Below are positions 25,807-35,446 of a stretch of 64,000 nucleotides of DNA, in pieces; position 1 is the first letter of the stretch; every line of letters starts with the position of its first letter. The DNA comes from Bacillus mojavensis RO-H-1 = KCTC 3706 (GTDB taxonomy: Bacteria; Bacillota; Bacilli; Bacillales; Bacillaceae), in contig NZ_JH600286.1 in NCBI RefSeq assembly GCF_000245335.1, positions 62,001-126,000 on the forward strand. Reading direction: 5' to 3'. The notes beneath the pieces were generated by a model that was given only the letters and a program-made list of their open reading frames with translations, was not told the DNA's origin and ran no database searches. The translations under genes and the position numbers were made by a program.

Positions 25807-26802
25807 ATGTTATTTATTGACAATCAACATATCAATGATCCGCGGATCAATCTTGCCATCGAGGAGTATTGCCTGAAATATTTAGACCCTGAACAGCCGT
25901 ATTTGCTTTTTTACGTGAATCAGCCGTCTATCATCATCGGAAAAAACCAAAATACAATAGAAGAAATCAATACAAAGTATGTAGAGGAAAATGGAATTAT
26001 CGTCGTCCGCCGTTTATCAGGCGGCGGGGCTGTGTATCATGATTTAGGGAATTTAAATTTCAGCTTTATCACTAAGGATGACGGTGAAAGCTTTCATAAC
26101 TTCAAAAAATTCACTGAGCCGGTGATTCAAGCGTTACATCAGCTTGGAGTGGAAGCGGAATTAAGCGGCCGGAATGATATTGTGGTAAATGGACGCAAAA
26201 TATCAGGGAACGCCCAATTTGCCACAAGAGGCCGCATCTTCAGCCACGGCACCCTCATGTTTGATTCAGCCATTGATCATGTTGTGTCCGCTTTAAAAGT
26301 CAAAAAGGATAAAATTGAATCAAAGGGCATCAAATCAATCAGAAGCCGTGTGGCAAACATCAGTGAGTTTCTTGATGATAAAATGACAACCGACGAATTC
26401 CGCAGTCATTTGCTCAGACATATTTTCAATACAAATCACATTCAAGATGTGCCGGAGTATAAGCTGACTGAAAAAGATTGGGAAGTCATTCGCAAAATCT
26501 CGGAAGAACGCTATCAAAATTGGGACTGGAACTACGGCCGCTCACCCAAATTTAATCTGAACCATTCGAAGCGTTATCCGATCGGGTCCATAGATTTGCG
26601 TTTGGAAGTAAAAAAAGGGAAAATTGAAGACTGCAAAATTTTCGGTGATTTCTTCGGTGTGGGCGATGTATCGGAAATCGAAAACCTGCTGATTGGAAAG
26701 CAATATGAGCGCAGTGTGATTGCTGATGCCCTGGCTGATGTGAATCTGAAGCAATATTTTGGGAACATTACGAAAGAAGATTTTCTTGATCTGATTTATT
26801 AA
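25807..26802 (+). CDS. lplJ: Lipoate-protein ligase LplJ
   Basis: 331 residues, ATG at 25807 behind AAAGGAGGAGC. Activates free lipoate with ATP and attaches it to lipoyl domains of 2-oxoacid dehydrogenases and GcvH. Visible are RRLSGGGAVYHDLGNLNFSF (residues about 70-90) and the lysine motif NGRKISGNAQFATRGR (near 133), plus the C-terminal accessory domain (DWNYGRSPKFN, RYPIGSIDLRL). In B. subtilis it is the scavenging route beside LipM/LipL. Operon with yhfI. Confidence 0.95.
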   Translation: MLFIDNQHINDPRINLAIEEYCLKYLDPEQPYLLFYVNQPSIIIGKNQNTIEEINTKYVEENGIIVVRRLSGGGAVYHDLGNLNFSFITKDDGESFHNFKKFTEPVIQALHQLGVEAELSGRNDIVVNGRKISGNAQFATRGRIFSHGTLMFDSAIDHVVSALKVKKDKIESKGIKSIRSRVANISEFLDDKMTTDEFRSHLLRHIFNTNHIQDVPEYKLTEKDWEVIRKISEERYQNWDWNYGRSPKFNLNHSKRYPIGSIDLRLEVKKGKIEDCKIFGDFFGVGDVSEIENLLIGKQYERSVIADALADVNLKQYFGNITKEDFLDLIY

Positions 26803-26865
26803 TGTGAAACACATTGTTTGAAAGGAAATTTGTGTTTTGAAATAATGGAGGCAGGAGGGATTCAC

Positions 26866-27510
26866 ATGAAAGTGTTTTTAATCGGAGCGAACGGACAAAT
26901 CGGACAAAGACTTGTTTCTTTATTCAAAGAGAATGCTGATCATTCCGTCAGAGCGATGGTCAGAAAAGAAGAACAGAAAGCATCTTTGGAGGCGGCCGGC
27001 GCGGAAGCTGTGCTAGCAAATCTAGAAGGAAGCCCGGAAGAAATCGCAGCCGCGGCAAAAGGTTGTGATGCGATTATTTTTACGGCGGGTTCCGGGGGCA
27101 GCACAGGCTATGATAAAACGCTGCTGGTGGATCTTGACGGAGCGGCAAAAGCAATAGAGGCTGCGGAAATCGCGGGAATCAACCGTTTTATTATGGTCAG
27201 CGCCCTGCAGGCCCACCGTCGTGAAAAGTGGAATGAGGCACTTAAACCTTATTACGTGGCCAAGCATTATGCTGATAAAATTCTGGAATCCAGCGGCTTA
27301 GCCTATACGATTATTCGTCCGGGAGGCCTTCGCAATGAACCGGGAACAGGAACGGTTTCCGCAGCTCCAGATCTAGAGCGGGGTGATATATCACGTGATG
27401 ACGTTGCGGCTGCAGTCATTGCCTCTTTAGATGAAACCAACACGGAAAATCGGGCTTTTGATCTCACTGAAGGAGATACACCGATTGCCGAAGCTTTGAA
27501 GAATCTATAA
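26866..27510 (+). CDS. yhfK: NAD(P)-binding oxidoreductase YhfK
   Basis: 214 residues from the ATG at 26866 behind GCAGGAGGG. Atypical short-chain dehydrogenase: MKVFLIGANGQIGQRLVSLF is the nucleotide-binding loop, VRKEEQK follows strand 2, and the segment ending YYVAKHYADKILESSGLAYT holds the Tyr-Lys region. It belongs to the NAD(P)H-binding / NmrA-like group of unknown substrates. It stands alone between lplJ (63 bases upstream) and a terminator. Confidence 0.9.
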   Translation: MKVFLIGANGQIGQRLVSLFKENADHSVRAMVRKEEQKASLEAAGAEAVLANLEGSPEEIAAAAKGCDAIIFTAGSGGSTGYDKTLLVDLDGAAKAIEAAEIAGINRFIMVSALQAHRREKWNEALKPYYVAKHYADKILESSGLAYTIIRPGGLRNEPGTGTVSAAPDLERGDISRDDVAAAVIASLDETNTENRAFDLTEGDTPIAEALKNL

Positions 27511-27518
27511 CACTACTG

Positions 27519-27552
27519 ACACTCGGGGCTTTTTGCTCTTGAGTGTTTTTTT
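27519..27552 (+). terminator. Terminator of yhfK, overlapping the lcfB promoter
   Basis: ACACTC-(16-base loop)-GAGTGT followed by T6. The right arm contains the -35 box of lcfB. Confidence 0.75.
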
Positions 27553-27567
27553 GTGTTTCTCTATAAT
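27539..27567 (+). promoter_or_regulatory. Sigma-A promoter of lcfB
   Basis: TTGAGT (27539-27544), 17 bases, TATAAT (27562-27567). The start site would fall near 27574, just before the FadR box. Confidence 0.78.
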
Positions 27568-27592
27568 GAAAAGGAAAGCTTATCTTCAATAA

Positions 27593-27610
27593 TGAATGAC
27601 TACTCATTCA
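27593..27610 (+). promoter_or_regulatory. FadR operator upstream of lcfB
   Basis: TGAATGACTACTCATTCA, a perfect match to the B. subtilis FadR (YsiA) palindrome TGAATGANTANTCATTCA. It lies about 20 bases downstream of the predicted start site, so FadR would block elongation or clearance until long-chain acyl-CoA releases it. Confidence 0.92.
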
Positions 27611-27627
27611 CTTTAAGGGGTGGGAGA

Positions 27628-29169
27628 ATGAATCTGGTTTCAAAATTAGAAGAGACAGCATCTGAGAAGCCGGACAGCATCGCATGCAGGTTTAGGGATC
27701 AAGTGATTACTTACAAGGATCTGAATGACAATATTCAGCGTTTTGCGGACGGCCTTCAGGAAGCGGGTATGGAAAAAGGGGATCACCTTGCTTTGCTGCT
27801 TGGCAATTCGCCTGATTTTGTCATCGCATTTTTCGGCGCATTAAAGGCCGGTATTGTGGTGGTGCCGATCAATCCGACGTACACGCCGACAGAAATCGGC
27901 TATATGCTGACAAACGGTGATGTCAAAGCAATCGTAGGAGTAGATCAGCTTTTGCCGATTTATGAAAGCATGCATGAATCTTTGCCAAAGGTCGAACTCG
28001 TCATTTTATGCCGGACGGGAGAAAATGAGCAGGAAGCTTCAGATCCCGAGGTCAGAATGAAAATGACAACGTTTACAAAATTGTTGCAACCGACACCCGG
28101 TGCTGCACGCCATCCAGAGCTTGTACCTGATGATACAGCGGTTATTTTATATACGTCAGGAACAACGGGAAAACCGAAAGGCGCGATGCTGACCCACCAG
28201 AATTTGTTCAGCAATGCAAACGATGTCGCCGGGTATTTGGGAATGGATGAGAGAGACAATGTAGTCTGCGCTCTTCCGATGTTTCATGTTTTTTGCTTAA
28301 CTGTCTGCATGAACGCTCCGCTGATGAGCGGCGCATGCGTGCTGATTGAACCGCAGTTCAGCCCTGCATCTGTCTTTAAGCTTGTAAAGCAGCAGCAGGC
28401 AACCATTTTTGCCGGCGTGCCTACGATGTATAATTATTTATTCCAGTATGAAGAAGGCAAGGCAGATGATTTTTCTTCTATTCGGCTGTGCATCTCGGGT
28501 GGCGCGGCTATGCCGGTCGCGCTGCTTACAGCATTTGAAGAGAAATTCGGCGTCACCATTTTGGAGGGCTACGGGCTTTCAGAAGCATCGCCGGTCACAT
28601 GCTTTAACCCGTTTGACAGAGGGAGAAAACCAGGCTCCATCGGGACAAGTATTTTGCACGTCGAAAACAAGGTTGTCGATCCGCTCGGACGTGAAGTCCC
28701 TGATCACCAGGTGGGCGAATTGATCGTAAAAGGGCCCAATGTGATGAAGGGCTATTATAATATGCCGATGGAAACGAAGCACGCCTTAAAGGACGGGTGG
28801 CTCTATACGGGAGACCTGGCAAGGCGGGATGAGGATGGTTATTTTTACATTGTAGACCGGAAAAAAGACATGATTATTGTAGGCGGGTACAATGTGTATC
28901 CGCGTGAAGTGGAAGAGGTGCTGTACAGCCACCCGGACGTAAAGGAGGCTGTTGTCATCGGCGTGCCTGATGCTGAAAGCGGCGAAGCGGTAAAGGGGTA
29001 TGTCGTACCGAAACGGTCTGGTGTCACAGAAGCAGAAATGATGGCGCATTGCGAAAAGCATCTGGCAAAATACAAACGGCCTGCCGCGATCATCTTTCTT
29101 GATGACATTCCGAAAAATGCAACAGGCAAAATGCTCAGACGGGCGCTGAAAGATATGTTGCCTCATTAA
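27628..29169 (+). CDS. lcfB: Long-chain fatty-acid-CoA ligase LcfB (YhfL)
   Basis: 513 residues from the ATG at 27628 behind GGGGTGGGAG. Adenylate-forming enzyme: P-loop [16 protein letters not shown] (near residue 165), [26 protein letters not shown], the hinge [22 protein letters not shown], and the catalytic lysine in [11 protein letters not shown] near the C-terminus. It activates long-chain fatty acids for degradation. The FadR box upstream places it in the fatty-acid degradation regulon. Length equals the 168 protein. Confidence 0.95.
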   Translation: MNLVSKLEETASEKPDSIACRFRDQVITYKDLNDNIQRFADGLQEAGMEKGDHLALLLGNSPDFVIAFFGALKAGIVVVPINPTYTPTEIGYMLTNGDVKAIVGVDQLLPIYESMHESLPKVELVILCRTGENEQEASDPEVRMKMTTFTKLLQPTPGAARHPELVPDDTAVILYTSGTTGKPKGAMLTHQNLFSNANDVAGYLGMDERDNVVCALPMFHVFCLTVCMNAPLMSGACVLIEPQFSPASVFKLVKQQQATIFAGVPTMYNYLFQYEEGKADDFSSIRLCISGGAAMPVALLTAFEEKFGVTILEGYGLSEASPVTCFNPFDRGRKPGSIGTSILHVENKVVDPLGREVPDHQVGELIVKGPNVMKGYYNMPMETKHALKDGWLYTGDLARRDEDGYFYIVDRKKDMIIVGGYNVYPREVEEVLYSHPDVKEAVVIGVPDAESGEAVKGYVVPKRSGVTEAEMMAHCEKHLAKYKRPAAIIFLDDIPKNATGKMLRRALKDMLPH

Positions 29170-29172
29170 TGT

Positions 29173-29208
29173 GAGAAAAGCGAAGCAGCGGGCTTCGCTT
29201 TTTCATTT
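29173..29208. terminator. Bidirectional terminator between lcfB and yhfM
   Basis: AAAGCGAAGC-AGCGG-GCTTCGCTTT with T-rich sequence after it and A-rich before; between convergent genes. Confidence 0.85.
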
Positions 29209-29604
29209 TTAATCCTTTGCTTCTTTTTTAATGATGTTTTGCAGCGCTTTGGTATCGTTTCGCGTTAATTTGTAATACGTGCCGTCTTTCAAAAAAACGG
29301 CCTGCTGGCTGTCGTCAATCCATAATCTGAATGAGTCAAATCTGTCTTTATGAAATTTTACCGTGCCTTCATAATCAGGAGCTGATGTTTTCTCAGTTTT
29401 CAGCTGTTTTCCCTGATTCATAATGTCCAGCATATCTTTGACGTGCTGTCTTTTTTCGATTTCAATCTTTTCCCGCCCGTCTGAAGACAGGGTGATCAAT
29501 TCCGCATCGACCGATTGATACACATCGCCTGAACGGCTGTAAAGGTAGAAAAATGCAATAAACACAAGACCGATAACCACGATAGCTGCTACTAATTTTT
29601 TCAT
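29209..29604 (-). CDS. yhfM: Membrane-anchored extracytoplasmic protein YhfM
   Basis: 131 residues from the ATG at 29604, seven bases or so after GGAGTG; two in-frame starts further upstream are less well placed. One N-terminal hydrophobic helix (KKLVAAIVVIGLVFIAFFYL) with basic start and no cleavage site, so probably a membrane anchor. The remaining 105 residues are soluble, with a repeated strand pattern (VKFHKDRFDSFRLWIDDSQQAVFLKDGTYYKL). No recognised family function. Divergent from yhfN. Confidence 0.85.
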   Translation of the reverse strand: MKKLVAAIVVIGLVFIAFFYLYSRSGDVYQSVDAELITLSSDGREKIEIEKRQHVKDMLDIMNQGKQLKTEKTSAPDYEGTVKFHKDRFDSFRLWIDDSQQAVFLKDGTYYKLTRNDTKALQNIIKKEAKD

Positions 29605-29746
29605 CTGCATCACTCCAAACATTTGCTAGTTTCTCCATCAGTGGGTGATTCCATGCGGAAAAGTGCGAACTCACAGCTTGGTTCTAAGAAATTGGATTTA
29701 TGATTACAATAGAAGTAATCGGTCTAGATGTGAGGAGTGAGGCGTT

Positions 29747-31036
29747 ATGCGCAAGTGGATTGCGGGTGCAGGGATTGCATATGTGCTGTATGGGATTTTT
29801 TTCTATTGGTATTTCTTTATGTCCGGCGATTCCGCTGTGCCGGAGGCCGTGAAAGGAACACAGGCTGACCCGTCTTCTTTCATGAAGCCGTCTCAATTGG
29901 CTGTCGCCGAACAGTATTCTGACGTGAAGAACTTTTTATTTTTTATCAGTATTCCTCTTGATTGGTTTCTATTTTTTGTATTGCTGGTCAGCGGCGTTTC
30001 AAAGAAAATCAAGAAATGGATGGAAGCGGCCGTGCCCTTTCGTTTTTTGCAGATGATTGGTTTTGTGTTTGTGCTTTCGCTGATCACAACGTTAGTGACG
30101 CTGCCTTTAGATTGGATAGGCTATCAGGTATCGCTTGATTACCATATTTCGACGCAGACAGCCTCTAGCTGGGCTAAGGATCAGGTCATAGACTTTTGGA
30201 TCAGTTTTCCGATCTTTACGCTCTGCGTTCTCGTGTTTTATTGGCTGATCAAAAAGCATGAAAAAAAATGGTGGTTTTACGCCTGGCTGTTAACAGTGCC
30301 GTTTTCTCTGTTTCTGTTTTTTATTCAGCCGGTGATTATTGATCCTTTATACAACGATTTTTATCCATTGAAAAACAAAGAGCTGGAAAGCAAAATCTTA
30401 GCACTGGCAGAAGAAGCCGATATCCCGGCTGATCATGTGTATGAAGTGAATATGTCAGAAAAAACAAATGCGCTTAACGCCTATGTGACAGGAATTGGGG
30501 CCAATAAGCGGATTGTTCTGTGGGATACAACGCTGAATAAACTCGACGATTCGGAAATTCTCTTTATTATGGGGCACGAAATGGGCCATTATGTCATGAA
30601 GCACGTGTATATCGGATTGGCCGGCTATTTAATCGTGTCGCTAGCGGGATTTTATATGGTTGATAAGCTTTACAAGCGGGGGATACGCTTTGCACGAAAT
30701 CTGTTTCATGTAGAGGGCCGGCATGATCTTGCGGCATTGCCGCTGTTATTGCTTATCGTGTCTGTTTTGAGTTTTGCCGTTACGCCTTTTTCTAATGCCA
30801 TTTCCCGTTATCAGGAGAATAAGGCAGACCAATATGGAATTGAGCTGACAGGGGACAGCGAAGCCGCAGTCAGAACGTTTCAGGATTTGGCTGTTACGGG
30901 GCTGAGCCAGGTTGATCCGCCTTTTCTCGTGAAACTTTTCAGAGGGAGCCATCCTTCGATCATGGAGCGGATTCAACATGCGGAAACCGATGAAAATACG
31001 TCAGAACACCCGGCCTCAGAACAGGGGGCCGATTAA
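29747..31036 (+). CDS. yhfN: M48-family membrane protease YhfN (Ste24-like)
   Basis: 429 residues, ATG at 29747 behind GAGGAGTGAGG. Several membrane helices in the N-terminal half, then a zinc protease domain: MGHEMGHYVMKHV (HExxH, near residue 280) and the third ligand Glu in YQENKADQYGIELTGD (near 365). Resembles CAAX prenyl protease 1 (Ste24/HtpX group); bacteria lack most prenylated proteins, so the natural substrate is open. A perfect GATTAC/GTAATC inverted repeat lies at 29702-29720 in the promoter region. Confidence 0.92.
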   Translation: MRKWIAGAGIAYVLYGIFFYWYFFMSGDSAVPEAVKGTQADPSSFMKPSQLAVAEQYSDVKNFLFFISIPLDWFLFFVLLVSGVSKKIKKWMEAAVPFRFLQMIGFVFVLSLITTLVTLPLDWIGYQVSLDYHISTQTASSWAKDQVIDFWISFPIFTLCVLVFYWLIKKHEKKWWFYAWLLTVPFSLFLFFIQPVIIDPLYNDFYPLKNKELESKILALAEEADIPADHVYEVNMSEKTNALNAYVTGIGANKRIVLWDTTLNKLDDSEILFIMGHEMGHYVMKHVYIGLAGYLIVSLAGFYMVDKLYKRGIRFARNLFHVEGRHDLAALPLLLLIVSVLSFAVTPFSNAISRYQENKADQYGIELTGDSEAAVRTFQDLAVTGLSQVDPPFLVKLFRGSHPSIMERIQHAETDENTSEHPASEQGAD

Positions 31037-31076
31037 TAAAAAAGAAGCAGGTATGGAGTGGCCTGCTTCTTTTTTA
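31037..31076. terminator. Bidirectional terminator between yhfN and aprE
   Basis: AAAAAAGAAGCAGG-(10)-CCTGCTTCTTTTTT, a 14-base stem including the A and T tracts, between convergent genes. Confidence 0.92.
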
Positions 31077-31078
31077 TC

Positions 31079-32224
31079 TTATTGTGCAGCTGCTTGTACG
31101 TTGATTAACCCTTTTCCATAGTAGAAAGAGCTTCCAAGGTATGTTGCAGTGCTTTCTAAACGATCACGGACTTGCGCGTTTGTCCAAGTCGGGTGCTTAG
31201 AAAGAATTAACGCTGCTGCTCCGGCAACGTGAGGAGTCGCCATTGACGTTCCGTTGTAAGCGCCGTAAGTGCCTCCAGGCAGTGTGCTTTGGATGGAGAC
31301 GCCAGGAGCCATCACATCAAGCTCAGAACCTGCGCTTGAGAATGAAGCTCTTTGGTTGCTACTGTTTACTGCGCCTACCGCAATAGTAGAAGGATATTTT
31401 GCAGGGTAGCCGACTGTGCTTGTGCTGCCTGAACTTCCTTCGTTTCCGGCTGCGGCAACAACGACGATACCGCTTGCAACCGCTTTATCGACTACTGTTT
31501 TCAACGCTGTAGACCCAGTAGGTCCGCCAAGGCTCATGTTGATGACATCCATGTTGTTAGAAATCGCCCATTCAATGCCGTTAATAATCCAGCTGTATTG
31601 GCCGCTTCCTGTAGAATCAAGCACTTTTACTGCATATAACGATGCGCTAGGCGCTACGCCCAGAACACCAATTGTGTTATTAAGAGCGGCAACAGTACCG
31701 GCTACATGTGTGCCGTGAGAACTGCCGTCTTGGTATGGGTTTGTTTCAGAAGGTACGAAGCTTGCTCCGCCTCGAACGTTTAAGTCAGGATGAGAAGAGT
31801 CAATTCCGCTGTCGATGACAGCTACTTTTACATTAGAGCCTGTGTAGCCTTGAGAGTGAAGAGCCGGCGCTTTAATTTGAGAAATGCCGTAAGGAACAGA
31901 TTGCGCATATTCATGTGCAACATGATCTTCTTCCACATAAGCAACACTCGGATCTTTTTTCAGTTCTTTTACAGCTTTTTCATCCAATGTTGCCGCGGCT
32001 GCATTTACATACTTAAATTGCTTTTGAACTTTCCCGCCTTTTTCAGAAATAACATCTTTTTTCTTGGCGGTGCTCATAGCTCCCATTGTCTGTTTAAATC
32101 CGACAATGTACTTCTTTTCTTCACTGTTTTTTCCGGCAGCCTGTGCAGACATGTTGCTGAATGCCATCGTGAAGATTAGCGTGAACGCAAACAACAAGCT
32201 GATCCACAATTTTTTGCTTCTCAC
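31079..32224 (-). CDS. aprE: Secreted alkaline serine protease subtilisin AprE
   Basis: 381 residues, GTG at 32224 behind AAAGGAGAGGG. Signal peptide about 29 residues ([20 protein letters not shown]..., ending SAQA), propeptide of about 77 residues acting as folding chaperone, mature enzyme of 275 residues starting [14 protein letters not shown]. The catalytic triad is Asp in [13 protein letters not shown], His in [14 protein letters not shown] and Ser in [15 protein letters not shown] (precursor residues about 138, 170 and 327). The major extracellular protease of stationary phase, controlled by DegU, ScoC, AbrB and SinR. Differences from 168 (for example GKNSEEKKY in the propeptide) resemble subtilisin J/nattokinase-type variants. 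Confidence 0.98.
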   Translation of the reverse strand: MRSKKLWISLLFAFTLIFTMAFSNMSAQAAGKNSEEKKYIVGFKQTMGAMSTAKKKDVISEKGGKVQKQFKYVNAAAATLDEKAVKELKKDPSVAYVEEDHVAHEYAQSVPYGISQIKAPALHSQGYTGSNVKVAVIDSGIDSSHPDLNVRGGASFVPSETNPYQDGSSHGTHVAGTVAALNNTIGVLGVAPSASLYAVKVLDSTGSGQYSWIINGIEWAISNNMDVINMSLGGPTGSTALKTVVDKAVASGIVVVAAAGNEGSSGSTSTVGYPAKYPSTIAVGAVNSSNQRASFSSAGSELDVMAPGVSIQSTLPGGTYGAYNGTSMATPHVAGAAALILSKHPTWTNAQVRDRLESTATYLGSSFYYGKGLINVQAAAQ

Positions 32225-32666
32225 TCTTTACCCTCTCCTTTTACAATTTCAGAGCAGCCTATTGATAGACTATTCTGTGAATTTATTGTAATAGATTGGA
32301 TAATATTTTAGTAGACCCATTTTTTTGAGATTGTTTTATTTCTATTTAGGTATATCATCTCTCGCTATTTTTATAGTGGCTCGAAATAACTGTATACATA
32401 CAGAAAAGAACGAAAATAGACATGAGTAAATAATCATTATGTTGAAATTTCATGTTTTTTCAGGTTAAATCCTCCCGCGACCAGAAAGAACCCTGTCGAA
32501 TAAATCAGTTCCAATGACCTGCATGTTTTTCTTTGAGATCAATGGATATTATCGTGATATTTTTTCCATGCATGCTGAAAAAAGTATTCTGAACAATGTG
32601 GTTTACAGAAAATTCTATTAAATATAAAATGAAATTCTTAACAACATATAGAGAGAAGGAAAAGGG
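32225..32666. other. aprE-yhfO intergenic regulatory region
   Basis: 442 bases without a gene between divergent aprE and yhfO, AT-rich throughout. The aprE core promoter is at 32285-32313. The rest corresponds to the long upstream control region where DegU, ScoC, SinR and AbrB are known to act on aprE; I cannot place the individual sites. The yhfO side ends with GAGAAGGAAAAGGG. Confidence 0.65.
32285..32313 (-). promoter_or_regulatory. Sigma-A promoter of aprE
   Basis: On the minus strand TACTAA (32313-32308), 17 bases, TACAAT (32290-32285), about 60 bases before the GTG. These are the same hexamers as in the known aprE promoter; the weak -35 explains its dependence on activators. Confidence 0.9.
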
Positions 32667-33116
32667 ATGAACATTCGACAAGCTGAAACAGCAGATGCGG
32701 CAGCCGTTGCGCCGCTTTTTAATCAGTACCGGGAATTTTATAAGCAGGCGTCTGATCTGGAAGGAGCAGAGGCTTTTTTGAAAGCACGCCTGGAAAATAA
32801 AGAATCTGCTATTTTTATCGCGGAAGAAAATGGGAAATTCATAGGTTTTACACAGCTTTACCCAGCCTTTTCTTCCGTGGCTATGAAAAGAATCTACATA
32901 TTAAATGATTTATTTGTCGCTCCTTCTGTACGAAAAAAGGGAGTTGGCCGGCGGCTGCTTTCCGCTGCAAAGGATTATGCCTCGGAAAACGGAGCGAAAT
33001 GTGTAAAGCTGCAGACGGAACATCACAACCGGACGGCAAGAAGTTTATATGAGCAAAACGGCTATGAAGAGGAGTCGGCATTTGTGCATTACAGTCTTAA
33101 TGTGCTGGAGAAGTGA
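32667..33116 (+). CDS. yhfO: GNAT-family N-acetyltransferase YhfO
   Basis: 149 residues, ATG at 32667 behind GAGAAGGAAAAGGG. The acetyl-CoA-binding motif A is visible as LNDLFVAPSVRKKGVGRRLLSAAKDYA (R/Q-x-x-G-x-G/A), followed by CVKLQTEHHNRTARSLYEQNGY, the usual C-terminal GNAT strand and helix. Substrate unknown. Monocistronic or read with yhfP, 71 bases downstream. Confidence 0.92.
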   Translation: MNIRQAETADAAAVAPLFNQYREFYKQASDLEGAEAFLKARLENKESAIFIAEENGKFIGFTQLYPAFSSVAMKRIYILNDLFVAPSVRKKGVGRRLLSAAKDYASENGAKCVKLQTEHHNRTARSLYEQNGYEEESAFVHYSLNVLEK

Positions 33117-33187
33117 AAATAGAGGCCTCATGATTTGGTTTTTTGGCTGATGTTCGGTTACGATAAAGATGAAAAGGAGTGTGCCGA

Positions 33188-34180
33188 ATGTCAACGTTAT
33201 TTCAAGCATTGCTGGCAGAAAAAAATGCAGATGATGTTTCAGTCAATGTCAAAACCATATCAACAGAGGATTTGCCGAAAGACGGCGTGCTGATTAAAAC
33301 AGCATATTCTGGCATCAACTACAAAGACGGCTTGGCCGGAAAAGCAGGCGGGAATATTGTTAGAGAATATCCGCTTATTTTAGGCATTGATGCCGGAGGT
33401 ACGGTTGTCTCTTCAAATGATCCGCGTTTTGCCGAAGGAGATGAAGTCATTGCGACAAGCTATGAGCTTGGTGTCTCACGCCATGGCGGATTAAGCGAAT
33501 ATGTTTCAGTGCCTGGCGACTGGCTGGTGCCTTTGCCAAAGAACCTTTCGCTGCAGGAAGCGATGGCGTACGGAACGGCGGGGTTTACAGCGGCGTTATC
33601 TGTCCATCGTCTTGAACAGAATGGACTCTCTCCTGAAAAAGGGAGCGTGCTTGTCACCGGAGCAACCGGCGGTGTCGGCGGAATTGCAATATCGATGCTA
33701 AGCAAACGCGGCTACAATGTGGTCGCAAGCACAGGAAACCGGGAGGCGGCTGACTATTTGAAGCAGCTCGGTGCTGATGAAGTGATCAGCAGGGAAGATG
33801 TCTATGACGGAAAACGTAAGGCGCTGTCCAAGCAGCAATGGCAAGGAGCCGTTGATCCTGTCGGCGGGAAGCAGCTTGCCTCGCTTTTAAGCAAAATTCA
33901 ATACGGCGGATCTGTCGCAGTGAGCGGTTTAACGGGCGGGGGAGAGGTTCCTGCAACGGTGTATCCGTTTATTCTTCGCGGAGTCAGTCTGCTGGGAATC
34001 GATTCAGTGTACTGTCCGATGGATGTCAGAGCCGCTGTTTGGGAGCGCATGTCTTCTGATCTCAAGCCTGATCAGCTGCTGACCATCGTAGACAAGGAAG
34101 TCTCTTTAACAGAAGCACCTGATGCGTTAAACGATATTTTGCAAAATCACATTCAAGGAAGGGTCCTTGTAAAACTGTAA
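33188..34180 (+). CDS. yhfP: Medium-chain quinone oxidoreductase YhfP (YhdH/AcuI type)
   Basis: 330 residues from the ATG at 33188 behind AAGGAGTG. GroES-like N-terminal domain (GINYKDGLAGKAGGNIVREYP, GIDAGGTVVSSNDPRF) and Rossmann domain with VTGATGGVGGIAISMLSKRGYNVVAS, matching the zinc-independent YhdH/YhfP group. Relatives such as AcuI reduce acryloyl-CoA with NADPH. A structure of B. subtilis YhfP exists as I recall; the physiological substrate is not established. Confidence 0.93.
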   Translation: MSTLFQALLAEKNADDVSVNVKTISTEDLPKDGVLIKTAYSGINYKDGLAGKAGGNIVREYPLILGIDAGGTVVSSNDPRFAEGDEVIATSYELGVSRHGGLSEYVSVPGDWLVPLPKNLSLQEAMAYGTAGFTAALSVHRLEQNGLSPEKGSVLVTGATGGVGGIAISMLSKRGYNVVASTGNREAADYLKQLGADEVISREDVYDGKRKALSKQQWQGAVDPVGGKQLASLLSKIQYGGSVAVSGLTGGGEVPATVYPFILRGVSLLGIDSVYCPMDVRAAVWERMSSDLKPDQLLTIVDKEVSLTEAPDALNDILQNHIQGRVLVKL

Positions 34181-34194
34181 AATAAGAAGTTTCG

Positions 34195-34233
34195 GCTTGC
34201 AGAAAAAAAGATGCTATTTCTGCAAGCTTTTTT
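34195..34233 (+). terminator. Terminator of yhfP
   Basis: GCTTGCAGAAA-(11)-TTTCTGCAAGC followed by T6, 15 bases after the yhfP stop. Confidence 0.85.
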
Positions 34234-34367
34234 GTTTGTCTAGAATATGCAGATTCATTCAAGGCAAAGCTTCTGTATCACATGACAGCATATCCGTTTT
34301 AAACATTCCTCCCAATCGTTACCCCATTCCAAATGAAACTTTCTATTCTGATTTTCAATAATAATAG

Positions 34368-34382
34368 TGATAATGATTATCA
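34368..34382 (+). promoter_or_regulatory. Fur box upstream of yhfQ
   Basis: TGATAATGATTATCA, a perfect 7-1-7 Fur site. It overlaps the -35 of a promoter whose -10 is TATACT at 34391-34396 (17-base spacing if -35 is 34368-34373). Iron-bound Fur would repress yhfQ. Confidence 0.92.
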
Positions 34383-34441
34383 TTACGTGTTATACTATCT
34401 TTTGGACACCTCAATTGAGATACAGGAGAGACTGGAATATT

Positions 34442-35413
34442 ATGAAAAAAACACTGATTATTCTTACAGTTTTACTTCTTTCTGTCTTGACGGCGGCTTG
34501 TTCTTCTTCAGCCGGCAATCAAAACAGTGAAGAAAATAAAGTAGCGGTAACACATGATTTAGGGAAGACGAACGTGCCTGAGCATCCGAAGCGGGTCGTT
34601 GTGCTTGAGCTTGGCTTCATCGACACTTTGCTTGATCTCGGCATTACGCCTATTGGAGTGGCGGATGACAATAAAGCGAAGCAGCTGATCAACAAGGATG
34701 TACTGAAAAAAATTGACGGCTACACCTCTGTCGGCACACGGTCACAGCCAAGCATGGAAAAAATCGCTTCGCTAAAACCGGATTTGATTATTGCAGACAC
34801 GACCCGTCATAAGAAAGTATATGATCAGCTGAAAAACATCGCGCCGACGATCGCGCTTAATAATTTAAAAGCTGATTATCAGGATACAATTGACGCTTCT
34901 CTTACCATTGCAAAAGCAGTCGGCAAAGAGAAGGAAATGGAGAAAAAGCTGACAGCGCATGAAGAAAAACTGAATGACACAAAGAGAAAGATCAGTGCGA
35001 ACAGCCAATCTGTGCTTTTGATTGGAAATACAAATGATACGATTATGGCCAGAGATGAAAATTTCTTCACATCGAGACTTTTAACACAAGTCGGCTATCA
35101 ATATGCGATCAGCACGTCCGATAACAAAAAAACCGGTAATGGCGGCGACTCTGTGAACATGAAAATGACACTTGAGCAGCTGCTGAAAACAGACCCGGAT
35201 GTAATCATCCTGATGACAGGAAAAACAGACGATATTGACGCGGACGGCAAACGCCCGATCGAAAAAAATGTTCTGTGGAAGAAGCTGAAGGCAGTGAAAA
35301 ACGGACATGTGTACCATGTTGACCGTCAGGTATGGTCTCTGCGCCGCAGTGTGGATGGAGCGAATGCCATTTTAGATGAACTTCAAAATGATATGGCAGC
35401 GGAAAATAAATAA
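34442..35413 (+). CDS. yhfQ: Siderophore/iron-binding lipoprotein YhfQ
   Basis: 323 residues from the ATG at 34442. Lipoprotein signal peptide MKKTLIILTVLLLSVLTAAC with the lipobox LTAAC (Cys about 20). The rest is a class III solute-binding fold: PKRVVVLELGFIDTLLDLGI, then ASLKPDLIIADTTRH, and DPDVIILMTGK in the second lobe. It should capture a ferric chelate outside the membrane. No permease or ATPase is adjacent, so it is an orphan binding protein that must share a transporter encoded elsewhere. The Fur box supports a role in iron starvation; the chelate cannot be read from the sequence. Confidence 0.92.
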   Translation: MKKTLIILTVLLLSVLTAACSSSAGNQNSEENKVAVTHDLGKTNVPEHPKRVVVLELGFIDTLLDLGITPIGVADDNKAKQLINKDVLKKIDGYTSVGTRSQPSMEKIASLKPDLIIADTTRHKKVYDQLKNIAPTIALNNLKADYQDTIDASLTIAKAVGKEKEMEKKLTAHEEKLNDTKRKISANSQSVLLIGNTNDTIMARDENFFTSRLLTQVGYQYAISTSDNKKTGNGGDSVNMKMTLEQLLKTDPDVIILMTGKTDDIDADGKRPIEKNVLWKKLKAVKNGHVYHVDRQVWSLRRSVDGANAILDELQNDMAAENK

Positions 35414-35446
35414 GAAAAGACAGGCAAACGCCTGTCTTTTCTTATT
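35409..35446. terminator. Bidirectional terminator between yhfQ and yhfR
   Basis: A 17-base stem, AATAAGAAAAGACAGGC / GCCTGTCTTTTCTTATT, with a four-base loop AAAC, spanning both convergent stop codons. Confidence 0.9.
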
